From contig NC_091147.1 in the NCBI RefSeq assembly GCF_041381155.1, forward strand, positions 28,121,349 to 28,185,348: a stretch of DNA of 64,000 nt, read 5' to 3'. The first letter of the stretch is position 1. Every line of letters begins with the position of its first letter. A model generated the notes under the pieces. That model did not search any database. It worked only from the letters and a program-made list of their open reading frames with translations, and had not been told where the DNA came from. Below, in pieces: positions 12,905 through 27,000 of this stretch. The DNA is from Argopecten irradians. Its lineage: Eukaryota > Mollusca > Bivalvia > Pectinida > Pectinidae. The position numbers and the translations under genes were made by a program.

Positions 12905-13268
12905 TGTGAGAGGTAACTATTTGTAAACAATGACTAAATTCATGTAGTGAAATGAAGTATATATCGCTTTATGCCACAAAACTATCTGTGAACAATGAAT
13001 AAGTTCATGTGGTGTTGCTGCGTCTTGTCGTAATATAAAATGCAGTTTACATTGAGTTATACCAGAGATTTAAATAGTATTTAAATCTCTGGTTATACAA
13101 CAAAGTTATCTGTGAACAGATACCGAGTACATTTAGTGTTGCTGTGTCCTGTCGCGGTAAAAAATACGGTTTATATTGCTTTATACCCCAAAAGCATACG
13201 TGAACAATGACTAAGTTCATGTGACCTAGTGTGGAATAAAATGCAGTTAATATTGCTTTATACCACAT
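12905..13268 (+). repeat. Degenerate tandem repeat, 3-4 units of about 105-120 bp
   Basis: Units share the order TTATACC-CAAAA, CTGTGAACAATGA, AAGTTCATGTG, GTTGCTG-GTC and AATGCAGTT. One unit boundary is interrupted by a perfect palindrome at 13061-13093. The units are clearly diverged, so this array is old. Confidence 0.6.
13061..13093. repeat. Perfect 33-bp palindrome
   Basis: Arms of 16 bases (ACCAGAGATTTAAATA and its exact complement) surround a single G. It lies at a unit boundary of the tandem repeat and is absent from the neighbouring units, so it looks like an insertion or a local fold-back duplication. Confidence 0.9.
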
Positions 13269-13577
13269 GTAGCTGATAAAGGTTGGAGGGCTATGAATGT
13301 TTACTTAACAACGCTACCGCCCATAAACTCCTCACGCAGTGTCTTGATAACTCCTTCATAGCGTCATGCTGTGTCGTGTCGATAAACTGGACATAAGGAG
13401 CACTGAAAGCTATGAGTTTCCGACACTGGGCATTCCCAAACGAAAACGGAAGTTAGAAACATCCTGTTTCGATCAATGTTTATGTAATATCACACTGACG
13501 TCATTAACTTAAGAACGATTAATTACTACAGGTGCAAGTGACGCCATTTTTTATTTGTGCTTGTGGGGATCGGAACC

Positions 13578-16500
13578 ATGTGGTTACATTTAGCACGGCT
13601 TATAGTAAGTATCGACCATCAAACCCTCTAGTTATCTGTCTGACATTTTGATAATGTACTCATCTTCGTCCTGATAACAGATTGGACTAATCGACAATGT
13701 TTGTTTCTTGATTTTAAGACCATCAATAAGCAATATACACCATATTTTACTATGATTATAAGAGGTCAAGATAACAGGTCACCTGGATAAAGATGTTTGT
13801 AGAAGCAGTGGATTATAGAAGCACATTTATTCATATCCGTATTTAGTCTACTATGTATGTTATCTAGACATATATCATTGTCAAATATTTATAAATGGGA
13901 TGGAAAAAGATTAAGTGAATGTGGAACTATATTTTCTGTACTCTCTGAATTTGACAACATTTCCCGCCAAATTGAAGCCAGCATTTCCTAAATTCCATTA
14001 ATTGACTGTTCCAACAATCTTATAACATTGAAAAACAGAGTTTTATTTGATTTGAACACTTAACTTTTAATGAAATGGTCGGTCGAAGTCTAAATATAAG
14101 GAATGGTTGTTCTTGTATTTCAACATGACACGTTAAAGCGCGTCATGTTGAAATATCTGTACAAAAAATGCAGTTTACACACCATTTCACAACAAACAAT
14201 AAAAATAATTCCTTAAATATGTTACAATTTGGTAGTCGGGTATGGTTTTGTCTACCAATAGTATAGTTCTCACAAGTTTATCTTGTAACATTCATAAATT
14301 GCTTTTCTAATTGTGTATATATGTATATATGTTACAATTTGGTAGTCTGGTATGGTATTAATAGTTTAATGTCTTGACAATTGTCTCCATGGGAATACTA
14401 AACTTTGGGTTCGTTTTTGTTCTACCAAATTCAACTTTTTTTCGAAAAAAATATCCGTTAAAATACTGTTAACATCATTTGTCATTACTCAGCCTTTATT
14501 ATTTACATTTCGTCCTGTAGTCCGTATAGTACTGTAAATGAAAATAAAACCACATTGTACATCATAAAATTAGATCTATAATTTCAAACCCATTTATCAG
14601 AATACTGTATGTTTCATAGTTAGCATTAAAAAGATGAAAAAAATAGGTAATTATAATCGAGTCAGTTTTACCAATAATGGAATTCCAATGTTGTAGTTGT
14701 CTTATCCAGTCGATAAACACAAAGTCAACACAACATCAATTTTTGGTTTAAAATAAATTATGCTTTAAAAAAAATACCGTGAAAATTAAAATAAGATGCT
14801 TGTTTGTTATATTGCAAATTAATTGATTTTCTGTGTCAGATTGCGAAGCTGTTCGTATTACCTAGATGAAAACCTTGTTAACAGCCCTGTATTAAATTTT
14901 TGACGATTTTTAATTTTTTTTTTTTTTTTATTTACGATCAAAACGTTTTCAGTTCTAAGTACAATCGCAATACAGAAAAATATGAATATGGATTTACGAT
15001 AAGTAATGTATTCTTGTGAATATGGTGGATATATTGTTTTATCTATAAACAAGGATTTATAAGTGAATAAGTCTTTCTGTTTTTATTCCATATAAAAGTC
15101 ACAACATGCTAAAATGTAAAACTCACATAACCAATCACATAATTGCATAAGATGCATAATAAACTTACAGTGATTTGATATATATAAATAAATGAAAATG
15201 TATTTTCATAACTGTTTTGAGGAACTACCTTCTTTTTCTTTCCCAAAGACTAAATGAGATGAAATGTGAAAGGGAGTTACTCGCAACAGAGATGATTGTA
15301 TACTAGTTTTGGATTTTTTTTCCCAAAACGATACCTTTTGAATTATTGCTACTTATATTAAGTTACAGTTTTCCAAATTTTCCATTTGGACAGAAATGTT
15401 GATGTAACATCATCTGTGAAAGGAAATACAGAATAGTATACAATGCCCAAGATTTCATGTCCAAGTCCTTTGTCTGGGAAATTCCGAAAATCGACAAAAG
15501 ATAGACTGTCAGACACTTTCATTACTTTATAACAATCTACCTTAACACTGTGTACCTATTGGAACCACCCGCCGTAAATTGGAATTGCTTGATCGGTTAA
15601 ACAAAATTTTAATCGAGACGACTTTACATTGATATCTTGCTCGTTTGAAGGATATTTCTAATATGTAAATTTAATTTTCTTTACAGAGGATCTTTTCAAA
15701 CAACTTACGTTACCGACGGTACAGGAGCGTGATTTTGGGGATTGTCCTGACCTTTATAATATACGGTGCATTTTTAGTATCTGAAGACGAAGCATTCAGT
15801 AAGGTATCGGTTTCTGACATTTTAAATTACACCAGACAAGAAAAACGATTACCAAATGGCATTTTGATTCATCCGAAAAGACAATGTAGTACAAGGTGTT
15901 CACAGAAAACCGTCATCACAGTTATCAGTAGGACCTCACATAAGGATCAGCGGAAAGTGATCAGACAGACATGGGGGCATCTAAATATGCAAAGGAAATA
16001 CAATTTTTGTTTATATTTCGTCGTGGGAACAGAGGACAACATTGATATTAGCGACGAAACAAATAACGGGCTTGGAGACATCGTACAAGTGAATGTTTCA
16101 GAAAACTACTTCAGACTTACAGATAAAGTATTTGAAACATTTAACTGGATTACAAATTTCTGTCGGGAACCACGATTATTTTTCAAGATCGATGATGATG
16201 TTTATTTTGATCTGGATTTTCTGTACGAACTTCAGGATGAATCATATCCCCCGGACAATATTCTAATTGGAAACTGTAAACAATCGACTCCAGTGACCAG
16301 AGAAGTGTCCAAATACTTTACAACATTCGAGGAGTACCCCTTCGACACCTACCCGCCATATTGTGGTGGGCCTGGGTATCTTATGACAGTTAATACAGCT
16401 CACAAAGTGTTCGAAGAAATGCTGTATACAAAAAAATTTAAATTGGAGGACGCGTACATTGGACTAGTATTATATAGACTTGGTTTGAATGTTCGGAATA

Positions 16501-16733
16501 TTGATAATTTTATTTACGCTCTAGATAAATTAGATGGTTATATGCAATTTTTTTGGATACGCTGTCATAGAATTACGCATGGTTTAACAAGTAGTAACAT
16601 TCAACAACTTTGGGAGAGAAAAAGCAAAGATGTTCCACATAATTGTTTATTTTGGAGTAGAATATTATATAAGCTGCAATATCTAACTAGTTTTATAATT
16701 GACCAAGGGCACGATTTCACAATATCGACGTGA
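13578..16733 (+). CDS. GT31 beta-1,3-galactosyltransferase-type enzyme, copy 1
   Basis: Exon 1 (13578-13604) encodes MWLHLARLI and ends at GTAAGT. Exon 2 (15687-16733) follows a TTCTTTACAG acceptor in phase 0 and starts RIFSNNLRYRRYRS. The join gives about 357 residues with type II Golgi topology: a short basic tail, an anchor at about residues 24-40 (VILGIVLTFIIYGAFLV), a stem, then the catalytic domain. Family motifs are RQTWG at 102-106, DDD at 178-180 (metal and UDP-sugar binding in GT31), YPPYCGGPGY at 231-240 and EDAYIG at 263-268. Several N-glycosylation sequons occur. GT31 enzymes transfer galactose or GlcNAc in beta-1,3 linkage; donor and acceptor cannot be read from the sequence. 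The start rests on the identical exon plan of the paralogue at 34545-33205. The 2.1-kb intron carries a dispersed repeat. Confidence 0.85.
13922..14215 (+). repeat. Dispersed repeat with terminal hairpin, copy 1
   Basis: About 294 bp inside the GT31 intron, matching 38453-38782 over its whole length. Both share ACTATATTTT, TTTCCCGCCAAATTG and GCAGTTTACACACCA-type blocks and end ATTCCTTA. Near the right end ATTTCAACATGAC (14117-14129) is inverted at 14142-14154. No coding frame; the class is unassigned. Confidence 0.65.
14218..14360 (+). repeat. Short direct repeat pair
   Basis: TATGTTACAATTTGGTAGTC followed by GGTATGGT occurs twice about 110 bp apart (near 14218 and 14328) within the GT31 intron. 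Its origin is unknown. Confidence 0.6.
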
Positions 16734-19700
16734 GTAACGAACAACAGGTGTGGTTGAATTTTTTATGACACCATTACAGTGAACTGTTACTATAAATTCC
16801 CCTTTTACGACCTCGATCTTTAGGAATCTGATATAAAGCTGTGATGACGTCGCAATGCATATTGGAATTTTCTGGTGGCAATCGTGTTGTATCAATGTGG
16901 AAAAGTGTCGTTTAAGCCAATCAGAAAGGCGCAAAATACACAAATATCAACACCATATCCACACAGAAACAGGTCGATATTTGTATAATATTGATTTTCA
17001 TGATTTTAGGTCATGCTTACAGAGAACTACTGCTATGTATACCCCTTTTATTGGGACGATATTGACAGATTCTAAGGCCTATAAGAATCGTATAAACGCC
17101 CTGTAAATCATCATTTCGACTGCACAAAGTGTCATAAAATGCCTTCTTAAGCTTTGATATCATAAAATATGACTAGCCTACATGTATTTCGGTATGGTAT
17201 TACACGGGGTTTTATAATGTGCTTTAGTGTCTCTACGCATTAAACAGGTCGACTCAACCATACGATATGTCGCCAGATGCAATATATGTTGTCAGGGTGC
17301 GATTAATCAATGTGATTAACATGTCGTCGTCTGAGAAACACAAAAAAGTAACAATGTATTCAGTAATATACTTGTAATACCATCAAATATAAAAAAATTA
17401 AGATAACTGGGTATCAATTTGTAGCGTGGTATTTTTATTATAACAGTATTGGATTGATGTGACAATTGCTTTCAACCTTTTGCTTTGTTAACTTTGTTCA
17501 TATTTTATTTTCATGGTTAACTATTATGTTAATAGCTACAAAAAATGCATTTCAACCATATAATATAAAAATGATAAAAGTATTTCAATGATAAATGTTT
17601 CTTCGACGTTTGTTTCATCAGTGGTAGCGTTGACTTCATGCAAGTGAACATTTATATATGCTTACAGAACTCAATATGGGAGTGAATAATTTGATAAAAT
17701 TACATTTCATAATCAGATATTTCTATTCTTTTTGGTGATTACTTTAGGACTTTATAATCATTTATTTTATTTATTTATTTATTGTTTATTATATAGACTG
17801 TCAGCGTAGTAGCATCTATAAATTGTTCGCTTGGAATTTTGATAAAACACAAACAGACTTGTTATAAAGAGTTTAAAAAAAAATCATGCAATATTGTGAC
17901 TGTATTCTATTTTTTGCTATAAACATTTCCATAAACGCGGCAATCGTTTCATATATATCGCGCATGGCGGACTATGCTGGCAAACCGATATGCCTGCATT
18001 TGTGGCTGACTTGACATAGATGAGATTGACCTCATATTTTATCAATTTTTGTGCCACCAATTGTGCTCTAAAACATAGATTTTCCAATTCATTTTCCATG
18101 TTTTGAAAGTATAACAATTATCAGGGATCCATTTATTCATCGTACGTGTAATTGTTTAAAATTACATGTAAATTTGAGCTCACATTCCAAGGCACCCACG
18201 GTTACAGAATCAGGCGTTTTGGTGTCATAACGTTTGTCCACTAACTATTTGAGATTTTGGTAATATCCGTCCAATTTATTTCTTCAAATTTCCTTTTCAA
18301 ATCGATTGAAACATAAAATAAGCTTATAATTAGGTATTATGAATTATTTCTATATATCATGTAGTCGCTTTGTTATAGAATTATACTAATCATCCTATGT
18401 GATGTACAAGAGTAGTGCCCCCGACCTACTTATTAATATGATAATCATATTTTAAGTAATGGATAGCATACCAGGAATATTATGATTACAGTGAACGACT
18501 TTGTTATCTATCTAGTTAATTCCATATCGAATACCCTTAAATCTTAACAATAAACAGCTGCTTACGGCTTTTTAGATAGGAAATCCAAGGTTTATTTTTA
18601 AACCGGCCTATTTTCAAGCCTGTCTTATTTTCGAAATTATTTATCCTGTGAGACGTGATGGGCTTACTTACGAGACCTACTTTCGAACCCTTTCATTTGT
18701 ATTGATATTAATGTTCAAGTTAAAAAATAAATTTGATAATACATCTGTATAAATATTTTTAATGTATGCTCAGCTCTCAGAATTTTATCTATGCTTGTAG
18801 AAGTATGGATGTAATTCATAAAATGATAACTACACCACAGAACGTTACAATAATTTTATAGTGATCCTACGCTAGATAAAATTGACTTACTTTTGAGATA
18901 ATTTTCCAACTAAGAATCAAAGGTTACTGTCAAGTGCGCCCTATATGCAGCGCCGGCATTTTTCAAGATTTATTTGACTGCAAGATATCCAAGGCTTTAT
19001 TGCGAGACCGGCCTATTTTTTATATAGGCTTATTATCGAGATTTTATGGTGTTAAATAGTATTTATATCTTAAATTTCAAACGAAGCACATGATATTTTC
19101 TATGAAAAAATTACAATTCATAAACATTTTCCCCAAAATATCATAAGTATTATGGGAAAATAACAAGTGCCCTATTATGAAAAACAGATTGCTGTTAAAA
19201 ACAGGCATTGATTTATCAAAATTGATTTCAGTGTTATTAGTTCATCACAGGGAATAGTGTTTTGATACTGTAAACCAACTTTATTTAGCGTGCGATTTAC
19301 TTTCGCGAACTTCGCGATCCATACACATCAGCGAAAATTTATCTCCGCGAATTAGCATCTTCATAGTTTATATTGATAGGGATTTTCATTCCAATATTAA
19401 ATTCGCGAATGTCTACCTTCGCGAACTTGTTTTGATATGTGAATTTCGAAATTGAGCAGCCGCCAAAGACAGTTGGTGTACAGTATGTGTATAAAAGCAC
19501 ACATTATATACAGCATTGCAATTCTCTATTATGTAACTGATTTTATTCTTAATACATAGTTGCAATAACCGCTATATACATCATATATCAATGGTGCAAA
19601 TCTTTTATAAATTGATTAATGATACAATTGTACGAATATTATTATTGGTTGATATCGCAGAACTTTCATCATACCACTTTCATATTCATATTGGCTTTAA

Positions 19701-21064
19701 CCTTGTTCCGTCCGATTGAATTATATGTATATAATTTTGAGTGTTTTTATTAAGACGTTTTGAAATAAATTGTATAAAGAGTGAACAAGAGAGGTTTTGA
19801 ATTTAATGTGTCTCATTCAAATATGTTTTTATTGATGTTTCAGTCTTCCAAGGCAATTTTCTGGACAGAAGTGTTATTTGTATAATAGAAGCTTTCTTTA
19901 AGCATCAAATTCATTGCATATGAAAAATTTAAACATATTCTCCAAGATACAAAAAATAGAAACAAATAAATATATTTGTGTATAATGAGCAAACAAACAA
20001 AAAAACGTTTCCCCCATCGGAGGAAGGGGGGATTGTGATTTACGTTATACGATTTACACGTGTGCTTAGAAACGAATTTGGTTATTGTACATGCTTGATT
20101 CACAAATATCTCTAGTAGGTTTCTATGTTTTCTATATCACAAAAAATATTGTAAGATAAAGTGTGTGTCGTTGCAACCAGATAAGTATACAAAATACAAT
20201 AAAACACGGTCAAAACGAATCTTTAGACACCACAAAAAATCACTTTATTTTAAACATTGTTATACTCATATAATTATTCATATACATGTAGATATAGTAT
20301 AGGAACATAAGCGAGGAATGAACATTAGTACCTTATAACATTATTTTTTTAAAACGTATTCGTTGTCAACGTGTGTTTATGTAACACTTTTTGACCCCAA
20401 AATTGCACTGAAAGAAATATAACTAATGTTTACTTTATTTGTTGATAAATGAAACTCGTAGGAGTGTAAATATGTGTTAAGGGACTTATGCTCATGAAAT
20501 CAACATCTGATTGAATGATAAATGTTTTGTAGTCCTCCCTCAGGCTTGCAGTATTAGCATGTTGAATTCCTAAACTGCAGACACGGGACTGCATCGAGTG
20601 AAACCATCAAATGTGTTTTACATCCAAGGAAATCAGATGGATCATTTAATGTTTTAATTAATTATTACCTAAGACTTTTAAAAGAACATTTTGAATCCAG
20701 CTCAAAGTTAAAGGTGAGAATCTCAGAGTATTATTGCATATATTTTCAATAAGGATAAGTACAATGCTCTTATCTGCCTGGTACAGTCCTCGTCTCCAAA
20801 GGCGACTAAATTCGGAATATGTATATTTTCTGTCTCCCCTAACTGACTTCTCCCTAATGTCTCAGTTGACATAACTTCATTTTCGGTCTTCAGCCCTGAG
20901 GTAGGCTCTGGGCTCTGTCATCTGGCTGAGACATAACATAGTCTAAAAAAATGATAGACTCTGCTCCTGTTTAGCGCTTTGTACAACGGAAGTGGAACGA
21001 CTGGTTCGCCCATTGTCATAATAATGTGACAGGGCAGGGTGTGCGGTTAGGTGTCGTTGGAAGC
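16734..21064. other. Gene-poor stretch between GT31 copy 1 and the 30-bp array
   Basis: No gene recognised on either strand. Contents that can be named are the small inverted-repeat element at 19273-19487, a TTTA microsatellite near 17760-17785, and twice-occurring blocks around GACCGGCCTATTTT (near 18600 and 19005). The 3' UTR of the GT31 gene must lie at the left end, but no clear AATAAA is placed. Confidence 0.4.
19273..19487. mobile_element. Small inverted-repeat element (about 215 bp)
   Basis: The left end ACTGTAAACCAAC is mirrored by GTTGGTGTACAGTA at the right. The interior is marked by several TTCGCGAA-type motifs (TTTCGCGAACTTCGCGA near 19301). A related AATACTGTAAACTGATGTGG lies near 12238. 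Non-coding and MITE-like. Confidence 0.5.
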
Positions 21065-22650
21065 ATGATTCAGCGAGATAGCACAATAAAAAGTATGGTT
21101 CAGCGAGATAGCACTATAAAAAGTATGGTTCAGCGAGATGGCACTATAAAAAGTATGATTCAGCGAGATGGCACTATAAAAAGCATGATTCAGTGAGATG
21201 GCACTATAAAAAAGTATGATTCAGCGAGATAGCACTATAAAAAAGTATGATTCAGCGAGATGGCACTATAAAAAGGCATGATTCAGTGAGATAGCACTAT
21301 AAAAAGTATGATTCAGCGAGATGGCACTATAAAAAGGCATGATTCAGTGAGATAGCACTATAAAAAGTATGATTCAGTGAGAGAGCACTATAAAAAGTAT
21401 GATTCAGCGAGATGGCACTATAAAAAGTATGATTCAGCGAGATGGCACTATAAAAAGTATGATTCAGCGAGATGGCACTATAAAAAAGTATGATTCAGCG
21501 AGATGGCACTATAAAAAGTATGATTCAGCGAGATGGCACTATAAAAAGTATGATTCAGCGAGATGGCACTATAAAAAAGTATGATTCAGCGAGATGGCAC
21601 TATAAAAAGTATGATTCAGCGAGATGGCACTATAAAAAGTATGATTCAGCGAGATAGCACTATAAAAAAGTATGATTCAGCGAGAGAGCACTAAAAAAGT
21701 ATGATTCAGCGAGAGAGCACTAAAAAAGCATGATTCAGTGAGATGGCACTATAAAAAGTATGATGTAGCGAGATAGCAATAAAAAACCATGATTCAGCGA
21801 TAATGCACTATAAAAGTATGATTCAGCGAAATGGCACTTTACAAAAGTATGATTCAGCGCGATAGCACTATAAAAAGTATGATTCAACGAGACAGCACTA
21901 TAAAAAGTATGATCCAGTGAGATGGAACTATACAAAGTATGAATCAGCGAGATGGCACTATAAAAAGTATGATTCAGCGAGATGGCACTATAAAAAAACG
22001 TATGATTCAGCGAGATACACTTTAAAAAGTTATGATTCAGCGAGATGGAACTATACAAAGTAGGATTCAGCGCGATAGCACTAAAAAAGCATGATTCAGC
22101 GAGATGACACTAGTATGATTCAGCGAGATAGCACTATAAAAAGTATGATTCAGCGAAATGGCACTTTACAAAAATATGATTCAGCGAAATGGCACTTTAA
22201 AAAGTATGATTCAGCAAGACAGCACTATAAAAAGTATGATTCAGGGAGATGGTACTATAAAAAGTATGATTCAGCAAGATGGCACTTTAAAAATATGATT
22301 CAGCGAAATGGCGCTTTAAAAAGTATGATTCAGCAAGATGGCACTATAAAAAGTATGGTTCAGCGAGATGGCACTACAAAAAAGTATGATTCAGTGAGAT
22401 ACACTATAAAAAGTATGATTCAGCGAGATGGAACTATACAAAGTAGGATTCAGCGCGATAGCATTAAAAACAGCATGATTCAGCGAGATGACAATTAAAA
22501 AAGAATGATTCAGCGTGATATCACTATAAAATGTATGATTCAGCGAGATGGCACTACAAAAAGTAGGATTCAACGAGATGGCAATATATAAAGTAGGATT
22601 CAACGAGATGGCAATATATAAAGTATGATACAGCGAGATACACTATACAA
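21065..22650 (+). repeat. 30/31-bp minisatellite, about 52 units
   Basis: Units begin ATGATTCAGCGAGATGGCAC and end TATAAAAAGT, with some units one base longer. Homogeneous units lie at 21400-21640 and diverged ones toward 22000-22650. One plus-strand frame reads MIQRDGTIKS repeatedly; a minus-strand frame reads ISLNHTFYSA repeatedly. Both are broken wherever 31-bp units occur, so I treat them as by-products of a 30-bp period. Most units carry a good match to the TATA-box consensus. Confidence 0.95.
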
Positions 22651-22884
22651 ACGGAATGGTTCCCGAAATACACTATAACATATTTATGATTCCTAATATA
22701 ACACAACACAATCGCTGTCTTTTGCTGAGGAGCAGATTGGGAGATGAATAATCGATTGCAACCAGAACATTGACAACAAGTAGATGCTGACTGTAAAATA
22801 TTGTGTACTTTTGGATAGTGAGTTAAACAAAAACAATTATGAAATAATAGCAACAATTTGGTAACAACAAACACATGCTATGAC

Positions 22885-23902
22885 TGTAGCTGGCTTGGTT
22901 GTGTATAAATAAAGTTCAAGAACTGATATATGGAATTCTGTTTATTGCGTTTCCCTTTTTCCATAACTCCATATAACGTAGAAACTGAAAATACAAATAA
23001 CTATATTTTAACTACGTTATTAGCAAAGTACATGTACATATATTTGATACCGATTACTAAGTAACCTTAATATACTCCGTTAATAAGTACATATACAATT
23101 TTAGAATACTTTTATATAATTACAAACCTCAAAAGTGTAACAACTGAGATCAGCGTAAAATTGGTACACATAATGTTAAATTTGTAATACAAAGCTTGCA
23201 TGAATATTGTGAAATATGTAAACATAAACATTGACAATTCCAAGAAGTAAAGTGAAACCGGAAGTAGTTCCGAGAAACAGTTGAAATCGAAAGTATAATT
23301 TTCCGAGAAAATTATTATACTACATGATCTTATAAATGACCAGAATTAACACTTATATGGCCAGAATTAACACTATCTCAATAAATCCATGCATATGTGA
23401 AAAACTAAACATATTTTAGTTACATCATTTAACATCAAATGAAATCTATGCAGAGAAATATCATAACCTTAGCTAAAATGTTGAAATGTTATTATAAACT
23501 ATCTATGGAGGAGGGGACGTAACTCTTAGACACACATGTTATATGCGCGGGAACGAACGTCAATCCCTTCAACAATAATATAATCAAATATGATAGATAC
23601 TGAGGAACATACAGGTTCTTTAGATGCGTAAACATTACATCATAATATCTCAAAATAAAATACACATATGTACCTTATTCCCTTACAACCAGCAGCTATT
23701 ATTTAAGTATAATTCGTTGTGTTTCACTTCTATAGTGCACATGGCCATCTTCTTGTTCCGGAAGTTACAACAGAGCATGCGTGGACAAACTAATATAAAA
23801 AGGCATACTATCAAATATCCGGAAAATGAAATTTGCAATAAAAAATATTGAGTGCAATTTCTACAAATAAAAAAAAAAAAAAAAAAAAAAAAAACCAAAA
23901 CA
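22885..23902 (-). repeat. LTR of the BEL/Pao element (3' in element orientation)
   Basis: About 1,018 bp, starting TGTAGCTGGCTTGG on the plus strand and ending in an A-rich run then AAAACA. It matches 30144-31156 throughout. The length difference lies mainly in the A homopolymer near the end. Confidence 0.92.
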
Positions 23903-24074
23903 TTTACACTCTCACCAAAATTGCTATGAATTTTCCACAAAAGGGAGTTTACCTTACTCAGTACAATTCACAAGCAAGTGCTTATGTTAATAAAGAACTT
24001 AGAACAATATTTAGTAAAGTTCAAAAAGTACAATATCAAGTAATGTTCTCTACACATTTTTTAACTGTTTGTAC

Positions 24075-27000
24075 TTAATTCTCGACAAGTAACACCAATT
24101 TGTGTATGCTGCGTTCAAGGACTGAAGGTGATGTGGTATTTCGAAGTCCCATTGATACCTTGACTCTTCGCACGAGTCCGTCATCATCTGGATATGCTTC
24201 AATGACCTTTGCGAGTGGCCATTGATTACGAGGCAGGTCGACATCCTTCACAAGCACTATGTCTCCACCACAAATGTTCCGACGCGGTTCATGCCACTTT
24301 TGTCTTAGAGAGATTTGTGCAAGATATTCCTTCCTCCAACGTCCCCAAAATTGCTCCAGCAGATATTGTACGCGTCGCCAACGCTTACGAAGATAGAGAT
24401 CTTCCTTCAAGAAGTCCCCTGGTGGTGGTTGAGGTAGTGATGATTTGGCAGTCAAGATGTGGTTGGGCGTGAGTGGTTCCAAGGCTTCTGGATTGTCAAT
24501 TTCACTCACAGTCAGAGGACGGCAGTTCACGATGGACATGACTTCGTAAAACACAGTACGGAGAGATGCGTCATCGAGCCTTCCTGAACACAATGACAGG
24601 ACAGAATTCAAGATGCTCCTGACTGTTCTAATCTGCCGTTCCCAAACACCACCAGTATGACTAGCGCTTGGTGGGTTTAAGACGAAGTCACATTGCCTCT
24701 CGACTAAAAATGATGATAACTTGTTTACCTTGGCCTCCCTTTCAAACTCGTTCTTGGCACCGATGAAATTTGTACCCTGGTCCGAGCGTATCTGCCTAAC
24801 GGATCCTCGAATAGCAATGAAACAACGCAGAGCGTTGATGAAAGCATCCGTTGACATGTCATCAAGCATTTCAATATGAATGGCGCGAGAACACATGCAG
24901 GTTAATAAAAGACCATATCGTTTGATTTCCTTGCGTCCCATTTTGACGACAAATGGGCCGAAACAGTCCATTCCACAGTATGTAAAGGGGGGTGATGGTT
25001 CTACGCGATCCTTGGGGAGATCAGCCATCTTCTGACATTCTGTTGGGCGTCTTAACTTCCTGCAAATAACACAGTGACGTATGAACTTGGCAACCGTTTT
25101 GCTCCCATCTATAATCCAAAATCCACATGAACGTAGTTTGTTGAGAGTTATGCCGCGTCCTTGATGTTTTGTTTCTTGATGAACATGCGCAAGAATCAGT
25201 CGCGTTACATGGCTGTTCTTTGGTAGAATCATCGGGTGCTTATAGCACATAGTACATTCTGCATTTCTCAGACGTCCTCCGACTCGAATGACACCATCCT
25301 GGAGAAATGGATCAAGGGGGTAGAGACGACTTGTTCTTGGGAGTGTCTCTGATGCCTTCAGGGCATTCATTGATTCCTTGAATGCTCGACCTTGAACAAG
25401 CCTTACAATTGTTCGTTCGGCGTTTTCTCTTTCTTCTACAGAAGTATGATGGGTTCCCTTGATTCCGTTTGATAATCTCTGTAATCTTGCTACTACAGAT
25501 ACCGCAGTTTTCCAGCTGGAAAATCTTTCAAGACAGTCTATGACGTCTAATGCAGGGGTTGTTACAGAATGAAGTACCTTTGCTTGTCTGACCTCAGGGT
25601 CTCCTGGTTGTAAACTTGTATCAATCTCATCCGATTGAATGTTGGGTTGCCACAAGAAAGGTGGTCCCGTGAGCCACGTTGAGTTTACAATCTCAGAGGC
25701 GGTAAGGCCCCTTGATGCATGATCAGCTGGGTTGTCCTTCGTGTCTATATAGCGCCACTGTTGAGGCTCCGTAGCATCCCTGATCATTTGCACGCGATTT
25801 GCTACGAAAACCTGGAATCGCCTTGCTTCATTGTTAATGTAACCTAATACCACTCGAGAATCAGTCCAAAAGTATTCATTGTTTACATTAAGATCGAGTT
25901 CATTTTTGAGAAAGATACTCATTTTGACCGAGAGTACGGCAGCTGTCAATTCTAGTCTTGGTATTGTTACTACCTTGACAGGAGTAACTCTAGCCTTGGA
26001 GGCTACAAGAGCGCAGTGAACTTCGGTGTTGTTGACAAGCCGAACATATGAGCATTGTCCATATCCGATGCTACTGGCGTCTGAGAAGTGATGTAACTCA
26101 ACAACTGTAGGTATTCCAAACCAAGAGGGCTTAAGGCATCTGGGAATGTTCACTTGACTTAGATTTTGAATGTCCTTGATCCATGCTTCCCATTGAGGTT
26201 GTGAGCAGTTAGGGAGTGGATCATCCCATCCTACGCCATTACGGCACATTTCCTGGAGAATTTGCTTTCCTCGAAGAGTGAATGGCGACAAGAATCCAAG
26301 GGGATCGAATACAGATGCCACAATCGATAGCATGATTCGTCGTGTAGGAACCTCATTCCTAACAGATATCTGAAACTTGAATGCATCACTTTCCACACAC
26401 CATTGGACTCCAAGAGCACGCTCGACAGGTAGTGGATCTAAGGTCAAATCTAGGCTAACACCAACGGCTCTTTCGGAAACTGGTACTGCTTGCATCACGC
26501 GTTTATTGTTCGACAAGAACTTGTGAAGTCTTAACCCTCCATTTGCACAAAGTGCTTGTGCATCGATTACTAGCTGTATAGCTTCATCTTCTGTTTCAAC
26601 ACTCGTCAGACCATCGTCAACGTAGAAGTTACGTTGTATAAAGGAGGAAGCAATCGGTAGCTCAGACTCTTGTGTCTTGGCCAGGTGTTTTAGACCATAA
26701 TTGGCGCATCCGGGGGAGGAGGCAGCACCAAAGAGGTGAACTCGCATACGATACTCTTGTGGTTTGCAATCAATATTACCAGACTCCCACCATAAGAACC
26801 GTAGGAAGTCACGGTCCTTAACATCTACGATGAACTGATGAAACATCTTCTCAATGTCACACATGATGCCTATGGGAGACTTTCTGAACCTGCACAGAAC
26901 TCCAGCAAGTGCGTTCGTTAGATCTGGGCCCGTGAGCAGATGGTCGTTTAGTGAGCAGTCTCCATATCTCGCAGAACAATCAAACACTACGCGAAGCTTG

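Larger units (their letters stand above)
12131..13577. other. Gene-free stretch between the minisatellite and the first GT31 gene
   Basis: It holds the degenerate tandem repeat at 12905-13268 and its palindrome. The last few hundred bases should contain the promoter and 5' UTR of the GT31 gene, but no defined site is visible. Confidence 0.4.

Noticed and set aside
22091-22498. 135-residue frame of MIQRDGTIKS-type repeats, and the minus-strand ISLNHTFYSA frames
   Set aside because: They follow from the 30-bp period and break at each 31-bp unit. Kept only as a finding about the array, not as a gene.
9065-22650. CRISPR-like arrays
   Set aside because: The repeats are contiguous and have no unique spacers; these are minisatellites in a eukaryotic genome.
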